This document shows, piece by piece, positions 24,934 through 32,437 of a DNA stretch of 32,464 nucleotides. The notes under the pieces were generated by a model that searched no databases, was not told the DNA's origin, and saw nothing but the letters and a program-made list of their open reading frames with translations. How positions within the stretch are numbered: position 1 is the stretch's first letter; each line of letters opens with the position of its first letter. Position numbers and translations under genes: made by a program. Where the stretch lies: positions 1 to 32,464 of the forward strand of contig NZ_FPIP01000013.1 of assembly GCF_900119075.1 (NCBI RefSeq). The letters are read 5' to 3'. The stretch comes from Ruminococcus flavefaciens (GTDB lineage: Bacteria; Bacillota; Clostridia; Oscillospirales; Ruminococcaceae).

Positions 24934-25851
24934 ATGAAAAAAACTATCGCTATGGCAGCTGCTCTGCTTATCTCATGTTCAGCTGTCTGTATGACTTCAT
25001 TCGCTGCTGACGAGACTAAGGTCTTTGTTACTGTTTCCGATGACAAAAAGGATCTTGTTCTCATTCAGGAGCCTATCACCGTTACTGATATCGACAGCGA
25101 CGGCAAGCTCACTATCAACGACGCTCTCTATATCGCTCACGAGAATAAGTTCGAGGGCGGCGCAGCAGCAGGCTACAAGTCCTCTGTAGGACAGTGGGGA
25201 CTCGGTCTTGACAAGCTTTGGGGCGTTGAGAACGGCGGCAGCTACGGCTACTACGTAAATGACAAGATGTCCATGGGACTTGCAGACGAGATAAAGGACG
25301 GCGACCAGATACAGGCTTTCATCTATCCCGATCCAAAGGACTATAACTACTATTACAGCTTCTTCAATGCTAAAAAGGGCGAGCCTGTTGCTGTTGACGC
25401 AGAAGTTCCGCTGACTCTAACATATTACACATTCGGTGCAAACGGCGATCTTGTTGAAAACAAGCTTGCGAACGCAAAGATAACCTTAAACGGCAAGGCA
25501 ACTGACTTAGTTACCGATAACGACGGCAAGGTTACTGTAAAATTCTCAGAAGCAGGCTCTAATTACGTAAGCGCAGCTTCTGACAGTGTAAATATCGTTC
25601 CTCCTGTTTATATGGTCGAGGTCGATCCTGCACTGACTACTACAACAACTACAGCACCCCTGACAACAACTACTAACTCTTCTACTACGACCACTACTAC
25701 TGCAACAACTACAAAGACTACCACAAAAGCAACAACTAAAGCTTCAGGCAACTCTCCAAAGACAGGCGTAAAGGGTGCAGGACTGGCTGTATTCGGTCTT
25801 GCAGGCGCTGTTGCTACTGCTTTTGTTCTGAGAAGAAAGAATGAGGAATAA
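24934..25851 (+). CDS. Sortase-anchored DUF4430 (transcobalamin-like) surface protein
   Basis: A 305-residue exported protein, probably the wall-attached corrinoid binder of the operon. It has a signal peptide (cleavage near Ala25), then a DUF4430/transcobalamin beta-domain (about 29-145) with KLWGVENGGSYGYYVND and DGDQIQAFIYPD. Inside it is a 12-residue EF-hand-like loop, DIDSDGKLTIND (52-63). A second beta domain (about 156-228) may be Ig- or carboxypeptidase-regulatory-like. A Thr-rich linker (235-271), the motif SPKTG (274-278), a membrane segment and an RRK tail form a sortase signal. The EF-hand loop resembles half a dockerin, but the second half is absent. It follows the cobalamin riboswitch and overlaps the next gene by 11 bases. 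Corrinoid binding is inferred from domain and context. Confidence 0.85.
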   Translation: MKKTIAMAAALLISCSAVCMTSFAADETKVFVTVSDDKKDLVLIQEPITVTDIDSDGKLTINDALYIAHENKFEGGAAAGYKSSVGQWGLGLDKLWGVENGGSYGYYVNDKMSMGLADEIKDGDQIQAFIYPDPKDYNYYYSFFNAKKGEPVAVDAEVPLTLTYYTFGANGDLVENKLANAKITLNGKATDLVTDNDGKVTVKFSEAGSNYVSAASDSVNIVPPVYMVEVDPALTTTTTTAPLTTTTNSSTTTTTTATTTKTTTKATTKASGNSPKTGVKGAGLAVFGLAGAVATAFVLRRKNEE

Positions 25852-27655
25852 GGTACTCACAGGCTTTCTGTGCATTGTACTTACATTGGTTTTATCACTG
25901 GGCTGTGTCCCTATGGGAGCTCAGTGCAGCGAACATACCGCCGAGGAGGTCAGCGACCTTATCGGCGGTATCGTTGATTATAAACTAAGTCAGTGCGGCG
26001 CAGGCAGCGTAGAAGAATGGCTCGGCGGTGAGATAGCCGATGGCGCAGGCAAGACCTCTGACTGGTACGCTCTCGCCCTCAGTCAGTACGGATATTCCGA
26101 CATTTCGGCATATGAACGCTCACTCACGGACTATCTTGCAAGCAATAACGTTGCATCAGCGACATCGCGTGAGAAATATGCTCTCGGACTGGCGGCGGCA
26201 GGCAGTGAAAACAGTTATATATCCGATATACTTGATGATTCCATTGGCGAGCAGGGCATGATGAGCTGGATATACGGACTTCATGTGCTGAACAACGGCT
26301 ATACCTGCTCCCGTTTCACGGCAGATTCGGTTGTGGACAGTATACTCTCCATGCAGTACGGCGACGGCGGCTGGGCATTATTCGGAGACTTTGGCGATAT
26401 CGACGTAACAGCAATGACCGTACAGGCACTTGCTCCCCATAATAACAGGAGCGACGTCTCTGAGGCTGTGGACAGAGCGCTGGACTTCTTGTCGACAAAG
26501 CAGAAGTCAAACGGCGGCTATGAGAGTTTCGGTACGCCAAATCCCGAGAGCACATCTCAGGTTCTGGTGGCATTGTCAGCTCTGGGGATAGATTGCAGAT
26601 ACGACGAGCGCTTTATCAAGGACGGTCACGACCTTATCGACGGCATTGCGGAATATCGCCTTGACGACGGCAGCTTCTGCCATACTAAGGGAGGCGGCAG
26701 CAATCCTACGGCTACGGTACAGGCATTTTACTCGCTGATAGCTTTTCAGCGCATGACTGAGGGGAAGTCTCCCCTGCTTGTGCTGGATAACCGCAGAGTT
26801 CACGAATCTCCACAGCATAGCACTGAGGACACACATCAGCAGCAGGAACATAGTACGACTCAGACTGCAGCTGCTGCCGAAGCTAAATCCACGACTTCAA
26901 AGACTGGAACTTCTACAACAGCAAAAACAGGTACAACTCTTGCTAAAACCACTGAAACAGGAACCAAAACTATCAACGTTTCCGTAACTATACTAACTTC
27001 GGGTACAAAAGTTTCTTCAACAGCTTTGAATGCGCAGAGCAATAATGCTCCCAAGGGTAAGAACCACAAGCCGATGATAATTGTTATCATAATCGGCGCA
27101 GCAGGAGTAATTTCGCTTGTTATTTTCATTCTCGGAAAGCGAAGCTGGAAGAACTATCTGTTCATCGTTCTTGTCGCAGGTGCGGCTATAGCTGTTGTGC
27201 TTCTGCTGGATATTCAGTCCGCCGAGGACTACTACAGCGGCGAAAAGAAGCGTAAGAAAAACATCGCAGGCACTGTAACTATGGAGATACGCTGCGACAC
27301 TATCGCAGGCAAATCCGAGCATATCCCTGCGGACGGCGTTATCCTGCCGCCTACGGCTTTTGATTTTGAGAGCGGCGAAACAGTTTTCGATATTCTCACT
27401 GAAGCTGCGCAGACCTACGGTATTCAAGTCGAAAACAAGGGCAGCGCAGGCAGTTCTCACGGCATGGTCTATATCGCAGGTATAAACTATATCTACGAAT
27501 ACGATTTCGGCGACTTATCGGGGTGGGTATACCATGTGAACGGCATTACTCCGTCAAGAGGCTGCGGCGAATACGAGCTTTCCGACGGTGATAAAATAGA
27601 GTGGCTGTACACCTGCGAGATAGGTCACGACCTTAACGAGGTATATGAAAAATGA
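25841..27655 (+). CDS. Intrinsic-factor-like membrane protein (alpha/alpha barrel plus DUF4430)
   Basis: A 604-residue protein holding both domains of eukaryotic intrinsic factor and transcobalamin. After a signal peptide (1 to about 29; C22 is only loosely lipobox-like), a prenyltransferase/squalene-cyclase-type alpha/alpha barrel covers about 33-310. Its repeats include DGGWALFGDFGDIDVTAMT (175-193), NGGYESFGTPNPESTSQ (224-240) and DGSFCHTKGGGSNPTATVQ (276-294). A Ser/Thr-rich linker (about 320-405) leads to two membrane helices (about 411-431 and 439-457) joined by a short basic turn. A DUF4430 domain (about 476-600) then shows GETVFDILTEAA and GWVYHVNGITPSRGCGEYELSDGD. If the signal peptide is used, both domains lie outside. 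In the animal proteins B12 is held between these two folds, so this is the likely receptor that feeds the ECF transporter. Corrinoid binding is inferred. Confidence 0.85.
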   Translation: MRNKVLTGFLCIVLTLVLSLGCVPMGAQCSEHTAEEVSDLIGGIVDYKLSQCGAGSVEEWLGGEIADGAGKTSDWYALALSQYGYSDISAYERSLTDYLASNNVASATSREKYALGLAAAGSENSYISDILDDSIGEQGMMSWIYGLHVLNNGYTCSRFTADSVVDSILSMQYGDGGWALFGDFGDIDVTAMTVQALAPHNNRSDVSEAVDRALDFLSTKQKSNGGYESFGTPNPESTSQVLVALSALGIDCRYDERFIKDGHDLIDGIAEYRLDDGSFCHTKGGGSNPTATVQAFYSLIAFQRMTEGKSPLLVLDNRRVHESPQHSTEDTHQQQEHSTTQTAAAAEAKSTTSKTGTSTTAKTGTTLAKTTETGTKTINVSVTILTSGTKVSSTALNAQSNNAPKGKNHKPMIIVIIIGAAGVISLVIFILGKRSWKNYLFIVLVAGAAIAVVLLLDIQSAEDYYSGEKKRKKNIAGTVTMEIRCDTIAGKSEHIPADGVILPPTAFDFESGETVFDILTEAAQTYGIQVENKGSAGSSHGMVYIAGINYIYEYDFGDLSGWVYHVNGITPSRGCGEYELSDGDKIEWLYTCEIGHDLNEVYEK

Positions 27656-28530
27656 GAAGTTTTTCTGAATACAATCCAATAGTCATAGCCGTCTGGTTTC
27701 TCAGCGTAACGGGAATAGCCATGTTCTGCAATTATCCCCTGCTCATGGTCATATCTCTGGTGGGAGCTGTTGCATTCTTTGTCATGCGCAACGGTCTTTC
27801 CCACGGAAAAACTCATATATTCTTCTGGGTGCTGTTTCTGATACTAGCGCTTGCAAATCCTCTTGTTTCACACAACGGAAAGACGGTTCTTTTTGTCATG
27901 AACCACAATCCCGTAACTCTTGAAGCAACTCTGTATGGCTTAAATTCAGCTGCTATGATAATCGGAGTGCTGTACTGGCTCCGTTCATTTACTCAGATAA
28001 TGACAAGCGAGAAGCTTCTTTACATTACAGGAGCTCTCTCTCCGAAGCTGTCACTGGTGCTTTCAATGGCGCTTAGGTTCGTGCCGCTGTTCGGCAGACA
28101 GTCAGCAAAAATAAACGCCGCACAGACTGCCATGGGACTGTACAGGGACGATAATATAATCGACGACATCAAGGGAAAGTCAAAAGTTTTCTCCGTTATG
28201 GTAACATGGGCGCTGGAAAACGGCATAATAACCGCCGATAGCATGGAGGCGAGAGGCTTCGGCACAGGCAGACGAACTCAGATGAGAAGATTCAGATTTG
28301 CGGCGGCGGATATCGCCTTTCTTATAGCAACGCTTGGGCTTTTTGGCATTACCTGCGCAGCTATAGGAGCAAAATCCCTCAGCTTTGAGTTCTATCCGTC
28401 CATAGCAGCAAAAACTCCCGATATACTGGGAGTTCTTGGACTTATCTCATACGGGCTTATGATACTCATGCCCATGATACTTGAATTGGTGGTGAGCCTT
28501 AAATGGAAATACTTGCGGTCAGCGGTCTGA
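27652..28530 (+). CDS. ecfT: ECF transporter transmembrane component EcfT
   Basis: The scaffold membrane protein of an energy-coupling-factor vitamin importer; it couples the ATPases to the S component. The 292 residues contain about five to six membrane segments and a cytoplasmic coupling region with the family motif SMEARGFG (ARG at 200-202). The first coupling motif, usually also A-R-G, reads AMG (160-162). It overlaps the previous gene with ATGA and the next gene by 28 bases, so it is translated together with the corrinoid binders and is probably dedicated to this system, unlike stand-alone shared EcfT modules. Confidence 0.9.
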   Translation: MRSFSEYNPIVIAVWFLSVTGIAMFCNYPLLMVISLVGAVAFFVMRNGLSHGKTHIFFWVLFLILALANPLVSHNGKTVLFVMNHNPVTLEATLYGLNSAAMIIGVLYWLRSFTQIMTSEKLLYITGALSPKLSLVLSMALRFVPLFGRQSAKINAAQTAMGLYRDDNIIDDIKGKSKVFSVMVTWALENGIITADSMEARGFGTGRRTQMRRFRFAAADIAFLIATLGLFGITCAAIGAKSLSFEFYPSIAAKTPDILGVLGLISYGLMILMPMILELVVSLKWKYLRSAV

Positions 28531-30143
28531 CCTTTACATATCCGCAGTGCGCAGAACCTGCTGTCAGCGATATATCATTTTCTCTTGAACGCGGCGAGTT
28601 TGCGGTGCTATGCGGAGCTACAGGCAGCGGCAAATCAACTTTGCTGCGTATGCTAAAGCGCGAGCTCACACCTCTCGGCGAAAAAAAAGGCTCGGTAAGA
28701 TTCTGCAATACTGATTTATCTGAACTTCCCGACAGACGCTCTGCTTCGGCTATAGGCTTTGTCATGCAGAAACCCGAACAGCAGGTCGTCACCGATAAGG
28801 TCTGGCATGAGCTGGCATTCGGACTGGAAAACCTCGGGACTCCGCCTGATGAAATATCCAGAAGAATAGCCGAAATGGCAAGCTACTTCGGTATTGGTGA
28901 CTGGTATGACAAGGACGTTGCAGAGCTATCGGGCGGTCAGAAGCAGCTTCTCAATCTTGCTTCTATCCTCGTTATGCAGCCTGAGCTTCTTATTCTCGAC
29001 GAACCGACTGCTCAGCTTGATCCCATAGCGGCTGCCGATTTTATCGCAACTCTCAGGCGGCTTTGCAGTGATTTTTCAATTACGATCATTATTGCGGAGC
29101 ATCGGCTTGAAGACGTTGTTCCGCTCTGCGACAGGCTTCTTGTTATGGATAAAGGTCAGCTTATAGCTAACGGTAAGCCCTCAGAGGTCATATCCGAACT
29201 GAAAGAACGCCCCGATATCCTCTGCGGTATGCCTGCGGCTGCTCGGCTTTACGCCGAGCTCAGCGGCAGCGAAAGCTGTCCGCTTACAGTCCGCGAGGGA
29301 CGTGACTTCATAGAAAACAACTTTTCAAATACTGCTCGCGGACTGCCGCAGGCATTGCATGAGCACTCAGAATCCGCGGCTATGGAGTTCAGCGACGTTT
29401 TCTTCCGCTATTCACGGGAGGGAAAGGATATACTTGACGGGCTCAGCTTCACTGTATACGAAAAGGAAATATTCTGTATCCTTGGCGGTAACGGCTCGGG
29501 AAAGACCACGGCTCTATCGACGGCAGCAGGTCTTCTGAAACCATACAGCGGCAAGATAAAGGTGTTCAGCAAACGTCTCAAGGACTACAAGAACCGCTCC
29601 CTCTATCGTGAGTGTCTCGCAATGCTGCCGCAGGACGTTCAGACAGTTTTTCTCAAAAGCACGGTTCGTCAGGAACTTGACGAATGCAGCGCCGATATAT
29701 CGGCACTTCCATATGATATATCACACCTTATGGATAAGCACCCCTATGACCTTTCGGGCGGCGAACAGCAGCTCACAGCACTTGCAAAGGTGCTGGCTTC
29801 AAAGCCCCAATTGCTGCTTCTTGACGAGCCCACAAAAGGTCTTGACGCAGCCGCAAAGCTCAATATCACAGGCATTCTCCGCAAGCTTAAAGAAAAAGGC
29901 GTGACTGTGGTCATCGTCACTCACGATGTGGAATTTGCCGCTGTATGTGCAGACAGATGTGCTATGTTTTTTGGCGGCAGGATAGTCTCTACAGGTACGC
30001 CAAATAAGTTTTTCAGCAGGAACAGCTTCTACACTACAGCCGTCAGCCGCATGACACGCGGATATTACGACAATGCCGTTACTATCGACGATGCGGTAAG
30101 GCTCTGCACACTTAACGGCAGAAAGGAGAAGCCATGCTCCTGA
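28503..30143 (+). CDS. Fused double ATPase of ECF transporter (EcfA-EcfA')
   Basis: Two complete ABC ATPases in one 546-residue chain. The first has Walker A GATGSGKST (38-46), signature LSGGQ (142-146), Walker B LLILDE (162-167) and His200. The second has Walker A GGNGSGKTT (328-336), LSGGE (417-421), LLLLDE (437-442) and His473. The first half has the glutamine-rich Q-loop segment QKPEQQ typical of EcfA. Group II ECF transporters usually encode the two ATPases separately; here they are fused, so the pair is fixed. It hydrolyses ATP to toppled-S-component uptake. It overlaps ecfT by 28 bases and the S component gene by 10. Confidence 0.93.
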   Translation: MEILAVSGLTFTYPQCAEPAVSDISFSLERGEFAVLCGATGSGKSTLLRMLKRELTPLGEKKGSVRFCNTDLSELPDRRSASAIGFVMQKPEQQVVTDKVWHELAFGLENLGTPPDEISRRIAEMASYFGIGDWYDKDVAELSGGQKQLLNLASILVMQPELLILDEPTAQLDPIAAADFIATLRRLCSDFSITIIIAEHRLEDVVPLCDRLLVMDKGQLIANGKPSEVISELKERPDILCGMPAAARLYAELSGSESCPLTVREGRDFIENNFSNTARGLPQALHEHSESAAMEFSDVFFRYSREGKDILDGLSFTVYEKEIFCILGGNGSGKTTALSTAAGLLKPYSGKIKVFSKRLKDYKNRSLYRECLAMLPQDVQTVFLKSTVRQELDECSADISALPYDISHLMDKHPYDLSGGEQQLTALAKVLASKPQLLLLDEPTKGLDAAAKLNITGILRKLKEKGVTVVIVTHDVEFAAVCADRCAMFFGGRIVSTGTPNKFFSRNSFYTTAVSRMTRGYYDNAVTIDDAVRLCTLNGRKEKPCS

Positions 30144-30820
30144 TACGAAACGAAAAGCTCCGAAACGCCGTAAAAATAGCCGTTCCGTTCATTATCATAC
30201 CCTCAATAACAATTGCAGGCGCACTGTTTTTTGACGGCAAAAGACACATTCTGATCGCTCTTGCAGTTGCTGTACTGTCTCTGGTGCTGTTTGCGGCAGG
30301 CTTTGAGAAAAAGTCCACAGGTACACGGCGCATGGTGATAGTGGCTGTAATGACAGCTCTCTGCTTCGCAGGGCGATTTATCCCCTTTCTAAAGCCCGTT
30401 GCGGCTCTCACTATAATCACAGGACTGTATCTCGGCGGCGAGGCAGGCTTTCTTGTGGGCTCGCTGTCAGCTGTTCTCTCCAATTTTTACTTCGGACAGG
30501 GACCGTGGACGGCTTTTCAGATGCTGGCATGGGGACTTATAGGACTATTCGCAGGTATGCTCTCAAAGCCCCTTCTCGGGAACCGCATACTGCTGCTTTT
30601 ATACGGAGCTCTGGCTGGTTTAGGATACTCATTTTTCATGGATATCTGGACTGTTCTATGGTACAACGAGGGCTTCAGCATAAAGCTCTACGCCGCTGCT
30701 CTTGTATCGGCAATACCTTATACGATGTCATATGCAGTGTCAAATGTGCTGTTTCTGTATCTCCTTGCACCGCCTTTCGGAGAGAAGCTCCAGCGCATTA
30801 AGGTAAAATACGGAGTATAA
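30134..30820 (+). CDS. ECF transporter substrate-binding S component, predicted corrinoid-specific (CbrT-like)
   Basis: A 228-residue hydrophobic protein with about six membrane segments, including VLSLVLFAAGF (near residue 50), the ECF-S-type RRMVIVAVMTALCFAGRF helix and FGQGPWTAFQMLAWGLIGLFAG in the middle. This is the substrate-binding part of an ECF importer. An AAAGGAG site stands 5 bases before the ATG, inside the 3' end of the ATPase gene. The substrate is taken as cobalamin or a related corrinoid, because a cobalamin riboswitch and two transcobalamin-like genes share the operon. The sequence alone does not settle the substrate; CbrT-type is the best guess. Confidence 0.8.
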   Translation: MLLIRNEKLRNAVKIAVPFIIIPSITIAGALFFDGKRHILIALAVAVLSLVLFAAGFEKKSTGTRRMVIVAVMTALCFAGRFIPFLKPVAALTIITGLYLGGEAGFLVGSLSAVLSNFYFGQGPWTAFQMLAWGLIGLFAGMLSKPLLGNRILLLLYGALAGLGYSFFMDIWTVLWYNEGFSIKLYAAALVSAIPYTMSYAVSNVLFLYLLAPPFGEKLQRIKVKYGV

Positions 30821-30856
30821 ACAGCTCTATATCATATTTTCAGAAAGGATAAATCA

Positions 30857-31261
30857 ATGAACGACTGCATTTTTTGTAAAATAGCTGACCACACCATACC
30901 GTCAATGACTGTCTATGAGGACGAACACACTATTGCCTTTATGGATACGGCAAAGGACGTTGACGGTCATATTCTTGTTATCCCCAAAACTCACGCCCAT
31001 AATATTCTTGACTGCGATAATGATACTCTTTCACAGCTTATATCCGCTGTAAAGAAAGTATCCTGTCATCTTGTTGAGAACTGCGGCTTCGAGGGAGTCA
31101 ATCTCCTCAATGCCAGCGGAGAAAGTGCAGGTCAGTCCGTACAGCACTTCCATATCCATGTGATACCGCGAAAAAACGGCGATAATATCAACGCATGGCC
31201 GCATTTTGACGGTGCAAAAGAGGATATTGAAGACGTTTTCAATAAGATAATTATAAAATAA
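30857..31261 (+). CDS. HIT family hydrolase
   Basis: A 134-residue histidine-triad protein, likely a nucleoside phosphoramidate or dinucleotide hydrolase (Hint-type). The triad HFHIH (His97, His99, His101) is followed by VIPR. The N-terminal CIFCKI has the pair Cys4 and Cys7 common in zinc-bearing members. The ribosome site AAAGGA lies 9 bases before the ATG. It sits 36 bases after the S component gene with no terminator seen between, so it may be read through from the corrinoid operon; a functional link is not obvious. Confidence 0.93.
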   Translation: MNDCIFCKIADHTIPSMTVYEDEHTIAFMDTAKDVDGHILVIPKTHAHNILDCDNDTLSQLISAVKKVSCHLVENCGFEGVNLLNASGESAGQSVQHFHIHVIPRKNGDNINAWPHFDGAKEDIEDVFNKIIIK

Positions 31262-31281
31262 AGCTTTTACTATATTTTTTC

Positions 31282-31346
31282 GGGCGGCGGAACGCCGCCC
31301 CTACAATTGCAACTTCGGGACGTCGAGTTCGCCGTCCCTACAATTA
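31282..31346. repeat. Two small palindromic repeats with CCCTACAATT tails
   Basis: The first unit (31282-31309) has a perfect 8-bp stem GGGCGGCG / CGCCGCCC with a GAA loop, followed by CTACAATTG. The second (31317-31346) has the arms GGGACG and CGTCCC plus an inner CGA/TCG, followed by CTACAATTA. They lie in the HIT-pta gap. A third relative, GGGCAACGTCCCCTACA, occurs at 22148-22164. They may also act as the 3' hairpin of the HIT transcript, although the T run is missing. Confidence 0.6.
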
Positions 31347-31350
31347 ATAT

Positions 31351-31379
31351 TTGACTTTGACAAACAACTGTGATATAAT
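31351..31379 (+). promoter_or_regulatory. Promoter of pta
   Basis: TTGACT (31351-31356) and TATAAT (31374-31379) are 17 bases apart, 38 bases before the ATG. A TTGACA at 31357 would leave only an 11-base spacer and is not used. Confidence 0.8.
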
Positions 31380-31417
31380 AGTAAGGTAAAATTTAAATCC
31401 AATGGAGGTCTCTCAAA

Positions 31418-32437
31418 ATGGGAATGTTCGACAAGCTTATAGCAAATCTTAAAGCAAGCAAGAAAACTATCGTCTTCACTGAGGGCAGCGATCCCCGTAT
31501 CCTCTCTGCAGCTGACAGACTTATCAAGGAAAACCTCATGGGCGTTATCCTCTGTGGAAACGTTGACGAGGTAAAGGCTGCTGCCAAGAACGGCGGCTTC
31601 AATATCGACAGCGCTGAGATACTCGACCCTGCTACTTACCCAGAAATGGACGCTCTCGTAGCTCAGATGTTCGAGCTCAGAAAGGGCAAGATGACTGAGG
31701 AAGAGTGCCGCGCAGCTCTCGCAAAGTCCAACTACTTCGGCACTATGCTCGTTAAGGCCGGCAAGGCAGACGCTCTTCTCGGCGGTGCAACATACTCCAC
31801 AGCTGATACAGTAAGACCTGCTCTCCAGATCATCAAGACTAAGAAGGGCTCAAACCTCGTAAGCTCATCATTCATTCTTTTCCGTGAGAAGGACGGCAAG
31901 GAAGAGAAGATAGCTATGGGCGACTGCGCTATCAATCTCGGCTACACAGACAGACTTGACAAGGACGGCAATGTAGTTCTTTCAGCTGCAAGACAGCTGG
32001 CTGAGGTTGCTGTTGAGACTGCAAAGACTGCTGATTTCTTCGGCATTGATCCTAAGGTAGCTGTTCTCAGCTTCTCCACATACGGCTCAGGCAAGGGCGG
32101 CACAGTTCAGCTCAGCCACGACGCTGTTATCGAGGCAAGAAACATCGATCCAAACCTCGTTATCGACGGCGAGTTCCAGTTCGACGCTGCTGTTTCAGCA
32201 GAAGTTGCCAAGACAAAGTGCCCTGACTCAAAGGTTGCAGGACAGGCTAACACATTTATCTTCCCGCTTATCGAAGCAGGCAACATCGGCTACAAGATAG
32301 CACAGAGACTTGGCGGATATGAGGCTTACGGTCCTATTCTTCAGGGACTTAACGCTCCTATCAACGACCTTTCAAGAGGCTGCAACGCTGACGAAGTTTA
32401 CAAAATGGCTATTATCACAGCAGGCATGGCAAGCTGA
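31418..32437 (+). CDS. pta: Phosphate acetyltransferase
   Basis: Converts acetyl-CoA and phosphate to acetyl phosphate, the first step of acetate formation with ATP gain through acetate kinase. The 339 residues are the short, single-domain form of Pta. Family marks are FTEGSDPRIL near the N-terminus, ALLGGATYSTADTVRPALQII in the middle and the C-terminal NTFIFPLIEAGNIGYKIAQRL with GPILQGLNAPINDLSRG. It has a strong promoter, a GGAGG site 9 bases before the ATG, and codon choice that looks like a highly expressed gene. Acetate kinase may follow beyond the right edge, which cannot be seen. Confidence 0.96.
   Translation: MGMFDKLIANLKASKKTIVFTEGSDPRILSAADRLIKENLMGVILCGNVDEVKAAAKNGGFNIDSAEILDPATYPEMDALVAQMFELRKGKMTEEECRAALAKSNYFGTMLVKAGKADALLGGATYSTADTVRPALQIIKTKKGSNLVSSSFILFREKDGKEEKIAMGDCAINLGYTDRLDKDGNVVLSAARQLAEVAVETAKTADFFGIDPKVAVLSFSTYGSGKGGTVQLSHDAVIEARNIDPNLVIDGEFQFDAAVSAEVAKTKCPDSKVAGQANTFIFPLIEAGNIGYKIAQRLGGYEAYGPILQGLNAPINDLSRGCNADEVYKMAIITAGMAS

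Noticed and set aside
24934..25851. A dockerin in the DUF4430 protein, suggested by the DIDSDGKLTIND loop.
   Set aside because: Only one calcium loop is present, and it lies within the DUF4430 fold. A dockerin needs two such repeats, so this is not a cellulosome part.
25841..27655. Terpene cyclase or prenyltransferase for the barrel-containing protein.
   Set aside because: The barrel repeats resemble that fold, but the protein is exported, lacks a visible DXDD-type catalytic motif, ends in DUF4430 and lies in a cobalamin-riboswitch operon, all of which fit an intrinsic-factor-like binder better.
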